A DNA stretch of 64,000 nt from Dendrobium chrysotoxum (GCA_019925795.1 CM034315.1:31068446-31132445), one strand, 5' to 3'; positions 20,643 to 33,399 are shown, numbered from the stretch's first letter. Program-made: numbers and translations. The notes: a model not told the origin generated them from the letters alone.

Positions 20643-22445
20643 TGAAAGTATGAGACGCGCTAAGAGGGGGGGGGGGGGGGAGTGAATTGGTATTTTAAAA
20701 ATAAGTCCTAGATAAGAGTTCTAATTTTTTAAGGATTTTTTAATTTTTTAAAAGGATGATTTAACTAATCAAATACAGAAGCTAATGATTCATTCATAAT
20801 TATAATAATGGTGGTAAAATTTTAAATCTCTCAATGGAATATTAAAATCAAACTTTTACCAAGCAGTTATAGCAAAAATTAAATGTAAGAAGAATAAAAT
20901 ATAGAAAATAGAAAGAGCACACCAAAAATTTTTAGTGGTTCGGTCAACCTTGACCTACATCCACTCCCCGGAGTCCTCCACTCTGAGAGTTTCACTATTA
21001 AAAGTTGACTCTCCTTCTGCTCCCACAGCAAGGTGGAGAAGCCTTTACAAAACTTACTTTCACCTATCCTGGTGTGGCAGAGTGCTAGATGCTATGTCAC
21101 CATCTTGGTGATGGCAGCAGACCTTCTCTTTTTTCTCCCTCCTGGAGAAGACAGAGAACCTTGAGGACTTTGACCTAGAAGCCTCTCTCCCTAGAGAGCT
21201 CCCACAAGACTCACCTAGGCCACAGGAGGAGAAAGCGTGTAGCTAACTCAGAATAACCGTGTGATCCCCTCACACTCCTTCTCCCTCATGCTTAAGTTCA
21301 CCTTCTCCTTCCTCTCATAAACCCTGGTTTTCTTCATAAGCTCCCACTCAAGAGTTCCTTCAGTTATCACGTTCCTCTTTTTCACACGCTCTTAAAAAGA
21401 ATAAGAAATTTTTTTAATATTAAGCTTCAGGAAATCCTAGTTATTCAATTTAACTGTCACTGTTTGTGCAGTACGATCAAATATTATATAGTATGATCAG
21501 TTTAAAATCAGTCCTATCCAGTATGAAAGGAGATGAACAGTTCACAAACTTTAAGCACATCGTACAGTACGATCTGGAGATGGTACTGGATGATAATTTT
21601 ATTTTTCACTGTTCGTACGAGATGACTTATGGGATAACTAAAAATCATCTCTATAATTAATCCCACACTATACACTTCATACAATATGAATAGTTCAATT
21701 CAAGTACATCATCCTGTACGATATGAATATCATACAGGATGAATAGTTTAAAAACTATGGTTTTGTCTGGTACGATCTCTGGGATGACCAAATTTCATCT
21801 CTGTAGTTCATACAATACGATATGTATCGTACAGTACGAATGGCAGTAATTAATAAACCATAATTTAATTGCCTGATTATTGGGGGTAATTTTGGCAAAA
21901 TTTTACATGATCGTATAGTAAAATTAATATCATACAATACGATTAGTTAAAAAATCAAATTTAAAATCTTACCTAAATTATGCTAGCGGTTAGGGTTTTT
22001 AGATGAAACAAATTATACAGTACGATCATAATCATACAGTATGAATAGTTCACAAACTAATTATCAAAATTAGTCGTTAAGCCTAATTTTTGATAACAGA
22101 TCATACAATATGATTAAAAATCGTATAGTATAATTTTCTTTTAAAAAATTTAATCTTAAAAAAAACTCTTCCCCTGTGTGTGTGTATGGTCACCCAATTT
22201 GCATACTCTTTTGTGGCAGACTCAAAAAATAAAAAATAAAGAAAAAATAAAATATAAATTCTTTTACATCCTATTCTAGCCAGTCTTGAGTCTTTTGTAG
22301 TCTTGAGCGGTGTGTATCTTACCTGAAATATTAGTGCTCACAGACAAAAAATAACATCTATAATTTTCAAGGAATAATGTAGTAATCCAATCAATATTAT
22401 TTTTCATCATGAAAATCAGATACTAGGGATCCTGGATTGCAACAT
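20643..22445 (-). repeat. 5' LTR of element C
   Basis: On the minus strand it runs from TGTTGCAATCCAGGATCC at 22445 to ...TACTTTCA at 20643, about 1.8 kb. U3 palindromes occupy 21465-22140 (for example atcgtacagtacgatc near 21560). The leader block (GGTTCGGTCAACC complement near 20938) and a 15-base G run (20667-20681, plus strand) follow before the LTR end. No primer-binding site follows it. Confidence 0.78.
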
Positions 22446-23011
22446 AATTTAGGTGGGAGGTTTAAGTTGCTAGATCAAGTTTTTATTATTTAATTTATTA
22501 AACCTCAAATTTCTCTTTAAGTGATTAATGATTTATGGTGAATTAATTATTATTTAAATTTAGGTTTTTAGTTTTAATTATTAGATTATATAAAACCCGA
22601 AGTTATGGGCCCTAACCTATACTAGATTTATAAAGAATTGAGAAGAATCAATCCTGCACCTAACTAAGGTTAGAATAGTTATAAAGTGGCAAGGGTCAGT
22701 TAATCCTTTCTTGGTAATCTAAGACTCGAGGTAAGGTTAATAGGTGACACACTAAGTGGATCTATCATCCACCATAATGAAAAATCTAAGCTCCCTATGT
22801 CTAAGGTAAATTTAATTTTAGAGCTTGACATGAGAATATAAAGCTCACTACCTATAGATATGTATAGATTCTATCTTACTTAAGGTTTAACACTTGGGTG
22901 GTTAAGAAGTTATTATAGGTTCCTAAGGGTGGCTTTAGATTTTTTTTATAAAAAATAATTTATGTAAATCTTTAGACTCTTTCCCCTTAACTTATGAGGT
23001 ACGTGGCTGTT
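22446..23011. other. Unassigned spacer between elements C and D
   Basis: 566 bp of AT-rich DNA with no ORF, RNA gene or repeat that I recognise. It lies between the start of C's LTR and the end of D's 3' LTR and may be older host or transposon sequence. Confidence 0.4.
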
Positions 23012-26000
23012 TGTTTAAAAAATATTATTTTTGAAAAAAGGTTAATTATCTTTGGGTGACTTAATTTCTTAAATTTTAATTTTGAAATTGAACACATCAA
23101 TATGAACAATATATCATCTCAGGAGACAAGCATAACTTTCCTTAATGGGTTCAATTTATAGGATTAAAATTTTATCCTAATTATCATAGTTAAATTCAAG
23201 CAAGAACTACATATGACCTCAGAGAGTCAAAATGATTATTCACTTAGGTATTTAACTATGATAATTTTGAAAAGTTATCATTAATTTCATAATCAAAGTT
23301 ACAATAATAATTGATATATCTTCCTGAGGGAAGAAGATATCAGTCATTATTAGTTGTTTGAAAATGAAGATAACGATTGTTGATTATGACTTAAATTTTC
23401 CTAAAGATAATTAATTAATGTTTTTAAAAATTGATTTTAAAATTTGATTTGGATTTCTAAATCTCCTGCAAGTGCAAGCCCTCGTAGTTAATTACATTGT
23501 AGGAAATTAGAATTTCCTATGAATACTCTTGATTAAAATAGCAAAAAAAATTTTATTATGAGATTTCAAAGTTTGATATCAAGGGAGGTGAGCATTGAAA
23601 ATCTAACTAGGATTAGATCGAGATGAGCACTTATTTTTGGAGACCAAAGGAAGAATGGTAGGAGGTGCTTTGGGATTCTAAAATAATTTAGAAACACCTC
23701 AATCTACTTTATATGTTAGGCTTAAATTTAAATTGAAAGATATTTAACTTTGAATTATTAATTTTATTAAAAAATTGGGATTCAATTTCCGAAGGTTGTG
23801 GTCGTATAGCCTAAGAGGAAATTAGAATTTCCTATGAATACTCTTGATTAAAATAGTGTAAAAATTTTATTATGAGATTTCAAAGTTTGATATCAAGGGA
23901 GGTGAGCATTGAAAGTCTAACTAGGATTGGATCGAGATGAGCACTTATTTTTGGAGATCAAAGGAAGAATGGTAGGAGGTGCTCCGGGATTCTAAAATAA
24001 TTCAGAAACACCTCAATCTACTTTATATGTTAGGCTTAAATTTAAACTGAAAGATATTTAAGTTTAAATTATCAATTTTATTAAAAAATTGGGATTCAAT
24101 TTTCGAAGGTTGTGGTCGTATAGCCTAAGCCTATCTTAGAACCTAAGTATAAATTGGGTATTAAAAATTAGTCACCCGAACCTAGCTAATGCAATGTAGG
24201 AACTGGACTTACCCCAGCCTGGATTGGGGATCCAGCTAACCATCTAGACACTTTAAAATCATGAGTCCAGTCTTTTTTATTAGTGTGGTAGGGATATTTG
24301 ATTAAGTTAAGTTTTGAGAATAGGGCTGACATCTAGAGCTGTCCTTAATTGGCCCTTTGACTTATGTTGGGTAATATAAAACTTAAAGTAAATGTAATTA
24401 AATTTTTTGACTCATTTTAATTTATTTATAATGCAGTGCATGCTAGTTGACTCAATGAATGCTTAAATCAAATATGAATCAATTTTAAAAAGGCTTAAAA
24501 ATAAGTTTTATCCTAGAGATTACATAGATTCCCCTTGACATATCTGCACCCTTATAGGCCAGGTGGTCTACCAGAACCTGTAGGCGGGGAGGTGTCTAAC
24601 AAAGGAAAGAAAGTGTAGTAAGTATGCTATGAGAAATCCCAGCGATCTTGGGCTTACACCTTAAAAGCCTTAGAGTTTCTATGTTATCTTAAAAATTTTA
24701 ATTTAATTAAAGTAGAAAAAGTTTTAAGGATTCCTCATGAGCCTTCGATCGGGTTCCAGGAAAAATCAAAGATCGACATGTAAAAGAGCCAAAAAATACT
24801 AAAAATATGTAATCTTATATTGCAAATCAACACATCAATTATTAACTAAATTAATTAATATTCAAATTAAAAATTCATATGGTAAGTGCCACTTAATATT
24901 ACAACCTAGGGTCTGTAGAAAGTAAAGTGGTCGGGTACCACTAACAATAGCTTAGATTCTACTCCTAAGACTTAAGTGAATTTGAGAATGAAATTCTCCT
25001 CGATCTCCACTTCTTCATCCTTCTATGAACTTCTTAGATCCGTTGGGTTTGGATATCCAAATGTAAAGAAACTCCCCCTCAAAAGGGGTATTTTCTTTTC
25101 CCTTTGGATATTTAAAATAATCCTAACTTAGTCTTCCAAATGGAGGAGAACCCTCCCCTATGGGATGTTCTCTCCTTTTTGGAATTTAAGTTGGATTCTT
25201 ATATTCCCTCTCAAATATCACTTTGAATTATAACTTAATAAATTTGAATTATATATAATAAAAATTAAAAATCTAGACTCGAACAACCTGCAGGGTAATC
25301 CTAAGCAATTATATTTAAATCATCCCAAGCAATCAAGATAATGGAATTTAAAATGCCCAAACCAGCGACACTTGGCTATGCTGTTTTAAATTTTAAAGGG
25401 GGACTTAGCATTCTGGATCACCTACAAAAATTTGATTAATTTAAATTTAACTTTGCCCTCTTTAATTTTAATGCACTGTATGAGTATAGCCACCTGCATA
25501 AGATTGTATCAGCATTTAAATCACTCCTAACCTAAGGGTAAATTGAATGCCCATCAATTACATCATAGAGTGTAGAAATTAAATAAATAATCACAGTAGT
25601 TATCTAACAACCAGCTACAGTGAAAGCTCAAAAAACTTGGCACACACCAAAAAAGTAAACATCAGCCAAGCCTAGATCTAGAAGTGGTGCCCTAGCAAAC
25701 CATCTAAGTGTGTGTAGCAGGTTGTGTGGTTTGGATATATCTATACTAGGTAATTGATTTAAGTTGTCTAAGAAGTTTGGAGGGGAAATTTTGTTAGAGT
25801 TCAAATATTAATGTGTTAAGGTTTATTTTAAAATGCATTTTATTGTTGATTAATTAAATGAATTTAAGTAGTTAGAAATTTAAGGAATAATATATTTTAA
25901 TTAATTAGATTAGTTATTGATTTTAAGGATTAGATTAATTTAAATTTTTCATCAACCAGTTCGTGGTGTTGTACCATCAGGCTTGAGAAACCAGGCCTCC

Positions 26001-26420
26001 TCAGGACACTTAGCCCCACAGCCCAGAATAGTCCATCCTAAAAACCTGATTGATGTAGTTGAATTAAGAATTTTTAATTTAGTTATATTATTAATAATAA
26101 ATTGATTTTAAGATTTTATACTCCATTGAATCTGTTCGTGGCGTTATGCCACCAGGCTTGAGGAACTTGGCCTCCTTAGGACACTTAGCTCCACAACCCA
26201 AAGTAGTCCATCCTAAAAATATCATCTTTAGATTGGTTGTTATATATTAAAGGGTTAATCGTTTGATTTTATTAATCATATTAAAAATTTCTAGGATTTT
26301 GATTGATTATTAAAATTTTTGGAATTATTTGAATAATTTAAGCAAATTAATTAAAGGGGTCAAAAAATAACTTTTTTGTTAAGTTTGACTTTTAGAGTTT
26401 TGGTATTTTTCTAAAATAAT
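23012..26420 (-). repeat. 3' LTR of element D (minimum extent)
   Basis: Defined by homology with 48869-50533 (same strand) and 7506-10446 (inverted). The minus-strand end is ...TTTTTTAAACA at 23012. The left-hand copies end at the same word. It probably reaches further right, past a TATA-like site near 28930, but no second copy in the window shows the 5' limit. It has no supported ORF. Confidence 0.7.
23501..24129. repeat. Tandem duplication of about 315 bp inside D's 3' LTR
   Basis: Copy 1 (23501-23815) and copy 2 (23816-24129) both begin aggaaattagaatttcct and end gtcgtatagcctaag, and differ at few positions. The matching part of D's 5' LTR (about 49355-49675) is present once. Confidence 0.88.
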
Positions 26421-29400
26421 AGGCCTAAACATGAGTAATTAGACATTGAGTTTGCTGGAATTGGATTTTTCAATAATTAGTTATGAATTTGTGAAGTTTT
26501 AGTTGAAATATGAACTAAAGTTGACCGAAAAGTTAATTTTTTGATTTTAAGTTATTTTTGCTGATTTTATATTATTGATAAATATTACACCTTACATGGA
26601 GTACAATGCCTTTGAGTTTGCTTAATTCGGAGTTTCCTATAATTAGTTATGATTTTTCAAACTTTGTGTATTTATTTGGATTATTTAATTGGCTTAATTA
26701 AGGGCTTTTTAATGATTTTGCTCCAAATGAACTCCCAACTCATTGAAATCAACTCTAAAGGTCAGAAATGACCTAAGGAAAAATTCCCAAGTGTCTGGAA
26801 ATTTTATGAAATTTTTAATTATTTTTAATTAATTAAATGAATTAAATATTTATTTTTACTTAAAATTAAATTATTCTAAAAAATGAAGTCAAATTAAAGT
26901 AATTTTAATTTTTTTTATTAAGAATTGAATTCTGGTTAATTTAATATATTATTTGAAAGTTTTGGATTTAATTTGAATTAATTATGATTTTTAAAAGTTT
27001 GGTTAATTAATTAATTTTTTAAATTACTTAATTATGGAGATTTTGATTATTTTGATCCAAACTTATTCTAAACTGCATTGAATCACTCCCAAAGGTCATG
27101 AATGACCCATGGGAGTATTTTTAGGTGTTTAGAATTTATTTGACATTTTTAATATTTTGTAATTATTTTTTTTAACTAATTATTAATTTTCTCAAAAACT
27201 TAAATTAAAGTTAAATTACAAGTCCAATGATGGGACTTTTATTTTTTGAAAATAGAGAATCAAATTCTAGTTAGTTTGATATATTAATTTTTGAATTTAA
27301 TTTTGATTTATTACATTTTCTTAAATTTTTAGGTCCTAAAAAAGGCTGAATTTTGACTTAGTTAATTTTCTGACCTGATGACCTCAAAATTCAGTGAAAT
27401 TTGGACCTAAGATGTAAAATGTCACTAAGTTCAATGTTCTAAAGTTTTATCCCCATTGGAAGTGTGTACAATTTCCTAGAAATTTCCTAAGTTAACTAGA
27501 ACTTTTCCTTAATAATTTTCCCTAGGTGTCTCTAGTGTTCAAATGGGTTTGAATTTTTGGTCACCTAACCCTGGGGCACATGCAAGCATACCACAACAAT
27601 CAGATTACCTAAATTTATCAATTTGGAGAGTTATGAATTTTTAAATTATTTGATCCAAAATAGACCTATTACTTTAAAAACTTATCCCACAGTAATCCCT
27701 TAAGCATCTAGTCCTAGGAAAAAATGCAGGGGATGCCTAAGATGCTAAAAAATATTTCACTAAAATTTAGGCTCAATTTGATCATTGGATTATGAGAAAA
27801 TTTCTAGAATTAAATTTTAAACAATCTCAAATAACTCATAATCCAGTTATCAAAACACTTTGATTTTAATTTTAATAAATAGTAGGGCTCAAGCCCTCTC
27901 CAATAATCCCAAGAACATTAAATTTGGTGAAAATATGGATTTTTTTGTGAAATTTAGAAGTTTTTGGACATTTAATTAAATTTTTTAATTCAATTTGAGT
28001 AGAAATGGCGGTGCCGCCACATTAGAAGCTGACACGTATCCTCGAATGTGACGAACCGAGACCATAGATATGGTTTTGACTAAACCATGTCAGCGACATA
28101 TCTTGGCCGTCGGATCTGATTTGGATTTGATCCAATGGCCTAGGGTACGCCACACCTCTCTTGCAATTTGAATCAACATGCATTTGAAACCAGGGGAAGT
28201 CACAATGTCTGGTGTGTGTGTGTGGTGGGGGGGGGGGGGGGGGGGGGGGGGAGGGGGGGCGACATGGTAAAAGAAAATCCATCTGATCACGCTTAAGTAA
28301 GGATCGGACGGCTTTGATTCATTCAGATGAATTCAATTCAATTTGAACTAGAAAATTCAAACACCCATAACTTTCAAAATACGCATCCAAATTGGACAAA
28401 ATTTGAAACACATGTTTATGGCAACCTAATTTTTCAACACCTGAAGTTTGGAGGCTTCAAGTGTTATAGATTTTCTGCAGTTTCAAATTAAAGTTTTAGA
28501 GAAAAGTTGAGATATCTTATAAACCTGTGGAGGATTTTGGTGTTCTTAGGCTTGTTGGAAAGGTATTCAAATCCTCTACAACTTTCTTCAAGGGTCCAAG
28601 AGCTATTGGTGGTTGGTTTAGGATTTTCTATAGCAATTATCCTTTCTCTCTCTTTCTCTCTCTCTTCTCAAATGAGGCTCTCAAGCTTTGTAACAACCTT
28701 TCTAATGGCTGGAGAAGGCTTATTTATGGATGGGGAAGCTAAGTTATCCTTGATATGAGCTAGAGGCTACTAGAATTGAATGTTTTGGAAGAGGTAGAGT
28801 GAGGTCAAGGCTTTGAGTTAGGTGTGCCATTATCCTTCTTCCGAATGATTACTTAGATTGGATTGGAGAGAGATAGAGGCTTTAGGCTACTGCCACTGAC
28901 CCTCCCAGCCACTACATGCATATAAATATAGAGTTATTAGGATACTTTTACTTTCTAAGGTGGCAAAGCCACTTAAGCATGGACTTTGACCCTTTTTGAA
29001 TACTTTGACTAGTCAAACTAGTCAATAAGCTTATATGGCATAGGGGAAGGTTTTATGAGCTAATTTGCTTAATTTAAATATGGTTTAAACTTGAAGATTT
29101 AAGATTTGAATATATATATCTGTATGGAAGGAAGTTTGATAAAATTTTGGCATGTAGACTTGGTCAACCTATGGTGATATGACTCATGGTAGGTTTAAAA
29201 ATATTTGAGGCATCAAATGGAGTAGATTTGAAGGGTTGAAGATATTGATTTGATTAGATGGGTGGGATAGGTTGAATGGGTTGAAATGACCCATTTAAAC
29301 CATTAATATACTATTTAGTTAATTTAGGTTGACTTGGTCAACTAAGTTGACCCAAGGTCTTGGTTTGGGCTCAACCATTTTGAAATGATATTCTGAGTCT

Positions 29401-30260
29401 ATTGGAGGTCGTCCTAGAGTTTGGAGAATTCAATTTAGTCAAAATGACTATTTGGACCCTTATAGGGCATTTGGGTCAACCAGGTTGACCCAAGGGTTGG
29501 GATTGGGTCCAACAGGTTTGTTTTAGTATTTGGAATTGAATGGAAGTGGTGCCATCCAAAGAGAGGGTCATTTGGTTTGAAATGATTATTTACACCCCTA
29601 AGGGGTATTTTGGTCATTTGAGTTGACCTAGTCCACCAGGCTTGATCAGGGTCTGAGATTAAGTCCTATGCACTCCTAATGATGATTAGGAGGCATTGGA
29701 AGAGTTACAGGGTGAAAAGGCTATATTGAAGTTTAGAGAAATCTTCAAAATTATGCTTAAGGGGCATTTTGATCATTTTGACCTCTGCTCAACTGGGTGT
29801 TAAAATGAATCCACCAAAATGTAGTTTATTATTTAAAAAGTTATAATTGATGGTCTGGATGTGATCAAAGGATTTGGAGAGGGCTCCATGGTCAAAATTT
29901 ACTGGGTAGCAGGTCCAGTGGCATAGGCCATAAATAGTTAAAGGTTTTATAGCCTTTGGGTTTTAATTCAATTTCTTTGGTTAGAGGCCTCAAAATGAGC
30001 TGAAATTTGGAGGGTTACCTCTAGACACATCTCCTATCAATATACAATTGATAGAACTTGAATCAGAGGTCATTTGATTAGGGATAAAAGTGTTTAAAAA
30101 ATCACTAGAAAAGGTTTTCAGGATAGGCTCTTTGAACCTTGAATTTTAGTTTAAATTTTTGGGTTTAAACTGGATTAATCCAAGGTTCTGAGTTAATTTA
30201 GGATCTGGATTGGTCCTAGTAACCTCATAAAAAAATGAGGTCAATAAATGGACCCCCAAT
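26421..30260. other. Non-coding AT-rich region of D, probable rest of the 3' LTR
   Basis: No credible gene. It contains a 25-base G run at 28227-28251 next to a GT repeat, a minus-strand TATA-like CTATATTTATA near 28931, and degenerate repeats at about 29260-29830 around 'gggcatttgggtcaaccaggttgaccc'. The translations that look proline-rich near 28022-28290 come from the G run. Whether this is LTR U3 or internal 3' UTR cannot be told from one copy. Confidence 0.5.
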
Positions 30261-30379
30261 ATGTGTAGTAGAATGAAGTTTTACTACACATATTGGTGTT
30301 GACCGAATTGAAAAGTTAAAACTGGATTTTTGATTTTAAGAGAAAGTAGAAAGCTATTCCTAAAGAAATGAGCTTGAAT

Positions 30380-31420
30380 TGATATTAGGGTAATGTCATG
30401 AGGGACATACTCAACCACTAGTAGTTCTGATCCTAAGGAAGGATAGAACTTATCCTCAAGGAAAAAAAAGATTGAATTTTTTTTGAGTTTAAAGTTTGAA
30501 ACTATGATGATGCCACGAAGGGCGTTCTCCACCACTAGTAGATTTAATCCTATGGGAAGGAAGAACCTAACCTTATGGAAAAGAAGGTTTGATTTTGGAG
30601 TTTGAAATTAAAACTAGGTTGGTGCCACAAAGGGGCGTTCTCCACCAATAGTAAATCTAATCCTAAGGAAATAAGGAACATAACCCTAAGCAAAAGAAGA
30701 TTGAATGATCGTATAGGAAGGAAGAACTCCTAACTACAGAGGATCAAATTTGAATTGATACTAGGGTAGTGCCACGGGGGCGTACTCTACCACTAGTGGG
30801 TCTAATCCTATGGAAAGAAAGAATGCACGATGACTCACATCTATCCTTAAGGAAAAGAAAACGAGGAAATCCTGTGGGAAGGAAGCATTGCTTCCCATAG
30901 AGGATTGGATTTGAAATTTGAAGTCTCGGATGATGCCATAGAGGGTGTGCTCCATCACTAGTAGATGATCATGTGTAGAGAAAACTTTCTCAACATAGAG
31001 GATAAAATTAAGATTTTAGAACTAGGATGGTGCCATAGAGGGCGTACTCCATCACTAGTAGATGGTCATGTATGGAGGAAATGTACTCCATATAGAGGAT
31101 GGAATCTAGATTTAAAATTTGAAACTAGAATGGTGCCACATAGGGCATGCTCCATCACTAGTGGATGATCATGTGGGGAGAAAACTTGCTCCACATAGAG
31201 GATCAAACCAAGATTTTAAAACTAGGATGGTGCCACAGAGGGCGTATTCCATCACTAGCAAATGATCATGTGGGGAGGAAACTTGCTTCACACTAATGAT
31301 CAATTCAAGATTATAAAACTAGGATGGTGCCATAGAGGGCATACTCCATCACTAGTGAATCTAATCCTAAGGAAAGGAGGCACAGGGACTCATACCTATC
31401 TTTAAACATTAAAAGGTGAC
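30380..31420. repeat. Tandem repeat zone, about 98-bp period
   Basis: The word gatggtgccac..gagggcgtactccatcactagt recurs starting near 30928, 31026, 31128, 31226 and 31323, spacings of 97-102 bp. More diverged units start near 30388, 30506, 30619, 30766 and, alone, 31963. It sits between integrase and the 3' LTR of D. Tandem repeats in this position are known in Ogre-type elements and can seed satellites. Confidence 0.88.
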
Positions 31421-31960
31421 TAAACTATGATGGGGCCTAGCAAGCTTTAATCCACCATTAGTTAGTCAAGATTCTAAGAGGTAGGAAGCACAGGGGCTCA
31501 CACCTACTCCTAAAAAGTCAACTTTCTTTTAGGTTTTTAATGACAAACCTAGCTAGAAAGCACACGGACTTATATCTAACTAGGGGGTCTAGCCAAGGAG
31601 ATAGTATACCTAAACATTTAAGGATTTTAGCAAAAACTATCTGACCTGAATTAATTCTAATCTTAAGGAAAGAAAGTATGGGGACTCACACCTATCCTTA
31701 AAAACTAGAGGTTGACTAATTAGGATAGGGCCTAACAAGCTTAAATCCACCATTAGTTAGTTAATTTTCTAGGAGGTAGGAAGCACAGGGACTCACACCT
31801 ACTCCTAAAAGGTTAAATGTCTTTTGGATTTTTAATGACTAACCTAGCTAGAAAGCACAGGGACTCCCGTCTAACTAAGTGGTTTAGCTAAGAAAATAGT
31901 CTACCTAAACCTCTGAGGATTTTGATAAAAACTTTCTAACCCAAATTTAATTTTGGATGC
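31375..31960. repeat. Two tandem copies of about 297 bp
   Basis: Copy 1 starts near 31379 (cacagggactcatacctatc) and copy 2 near 31675 (tggggactcacacctatcc). Both continue through ggcctaacaagctt-like, ccaccattagttagt and aacctagctagaaagcaca blocks to a tttctaaccc-like end. The unit itself contains smaller echoes of 'gcacagggactcacacctactcc'. Confidence 0.85.
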
Positions 31961-32138
31961 TAGGATGGTGCCACGAGATGCTTGTTCCATTACTAGTTGA
32001 TATAATCCTAAGGAAAAGAAGCACGGGGATTCACACCTATCCTTAAGGAAAAGCAAAATAGGATTCTAAAATTTAAATGAAATTAAGTCAACTTGATTCA
32101 AAATTTGAAAAATTTTTTGATTGAAAGATCGAGCTACG

Positions 32139-33300
32139 TTAAGCATAGTATTTCTTAAGGAATCTCTCATTTATAGGTAACATCGGGTGATTTCCTTTAC
32201 AATCTACTAGCTGATATGAGCCTCCATCGTAGACTATTTATACAACAAAAGGTCCTTCCTAGGTTGGTTCAAACTTCTCATAGATCTTTTGGTAAGCTAA
32301 GATAGACCTCTGAAGAACCAAGACCAAGTATCCTGCTTGGAAGGTTCTAGGTCACACTAACTTATCATGAGCTTGAACCATTCTAGCTTTATACAACTCT
32401 AAGTTTTATTGAGCTTAGAAATGGCATTCTTTGATGCCTTCAAGCTCTTGTAATCAGAGTTGAGCATTTTGTTCTGTTATTATTTGGTTTTGGATCGCAA
32501 TCCTAAGTGCAGGGATTCAAACTTCCAAAGGGAGTACGACCTTGAACCCATACACTAATACAAATGGTGTGGATTGGGTTGGGGTCCTGTAAGTGGTCTG
32601 ATAGGCCCACAAGGCTTCCACCAACCTCTCATCCCAGCGATATTTTTTATAATCAAGTGTCTTTTGGATGATTTGTAACAGAGTTTTATTGAGGCATCAA
32701 CCAATCCATTAGCTCAGAGGTAATAGATTATTGAGTATCTCCAATCAATATTATGGCATTTTGCAAAATTATTGAGTTTCGTCGACTTGTAAGTGGACCC
32801 ATTATCAGATATGATTCTATAGGGGATGCTTAATCGATATATGATATGGTTATGAAAGAATTTCATAACATGGTGTGCTGTTATATTTCATAGAGGAACT
32901 GCTTCCACCCATTTTGAAAAGTAATTGGTTGCTGCTAAAGTGAAGTGATGACCATTTAAAGTAGGAAGGTCAATAGGATCAATAACATCCATACCCTTGC
33001 TTTTGAAGGGCCATGAAGCTATCATGGGATGTAGCATGTTAGGTGGCTGATGTAAAACCACACTATGTATTTGGCATTGATGATAACATTTTACAACTTT
33101 CATGCAATTGTTAATCATCATTGCCAGTAGTAACCAAGTCTTTTAATTTTCAATTTTATATTAGGACCTGATTGATGAGCACTACATAGTCTAGCATGGA
33201 TTTTATTAACAATCTAAAGGGCCTCTCATTTATCTAAACAATGGAGCCACATTTGATCGAACGATTGACAGTACAACATATTATTAACTAGTGCATATGA
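32139..33300 (-). pseudogene. Gypsy integrase of element D (decayed)
   Basis: The segment at 33121-32888 reads MKVVKCYHQCQIHSVVL (the CXXC half of the zinc finger) followed by the core start WPFKSKGMDVIDPIDLP with the first catalytic Asp. Beyond a stop, IISDNGSTYKSTKLNNFAK gives the second Asp. The position of the Glu, in ANGLVDAS, holds Asp and follows a stop. The C-terminal part ends KYYA with TAA at 32139-32141. In family members it joins element cDNA to host DNA; this copy cannot be active. Confidence 0.85.
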
Positions 33301-33399
33301 TAAGGCAAATTTCTTGATTTGATTGGCAAGTGACCTGTCATAGGGGAGTTTGTCTTCTTGAAGGTAATCAATCAGTGGTTGTCTCCAATCACTTTCTTT

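Larger units (their letters stand above)
18394..22445 (-). mobile_element. Internally deleted copia element C: LTR / envelope-like remnant / truncated LTR
   Basis: Minus strand. An almost complete LTR (22445-20643) is followed directly by an envelope-like fragment (20642 to about 19975), a short non-coding part, polypurine tracts and a second LTR (19648-18394). The primer-binding site, gag and pol are missing: the first LTR ends at 20643 and the next bases already belong to the envelope-like gene. The second LTR lacks its last ~500 bp and abuts element B at 18393. It could move only with proteins from other copies. Confidence 0.75.

Noticed and set aside
22446..23011. Possible host gene or small RNA in the spacer
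   Set aside because: No ORF, splice pattern, hairpin or RNA gene signature could be supported.
28022..28290. Proline- and histidine-rich minus-strand ORFs
   Set aside because: They are translations of the 25-base G run and the adjacent GT repeat, with no domain and no homologous copy.
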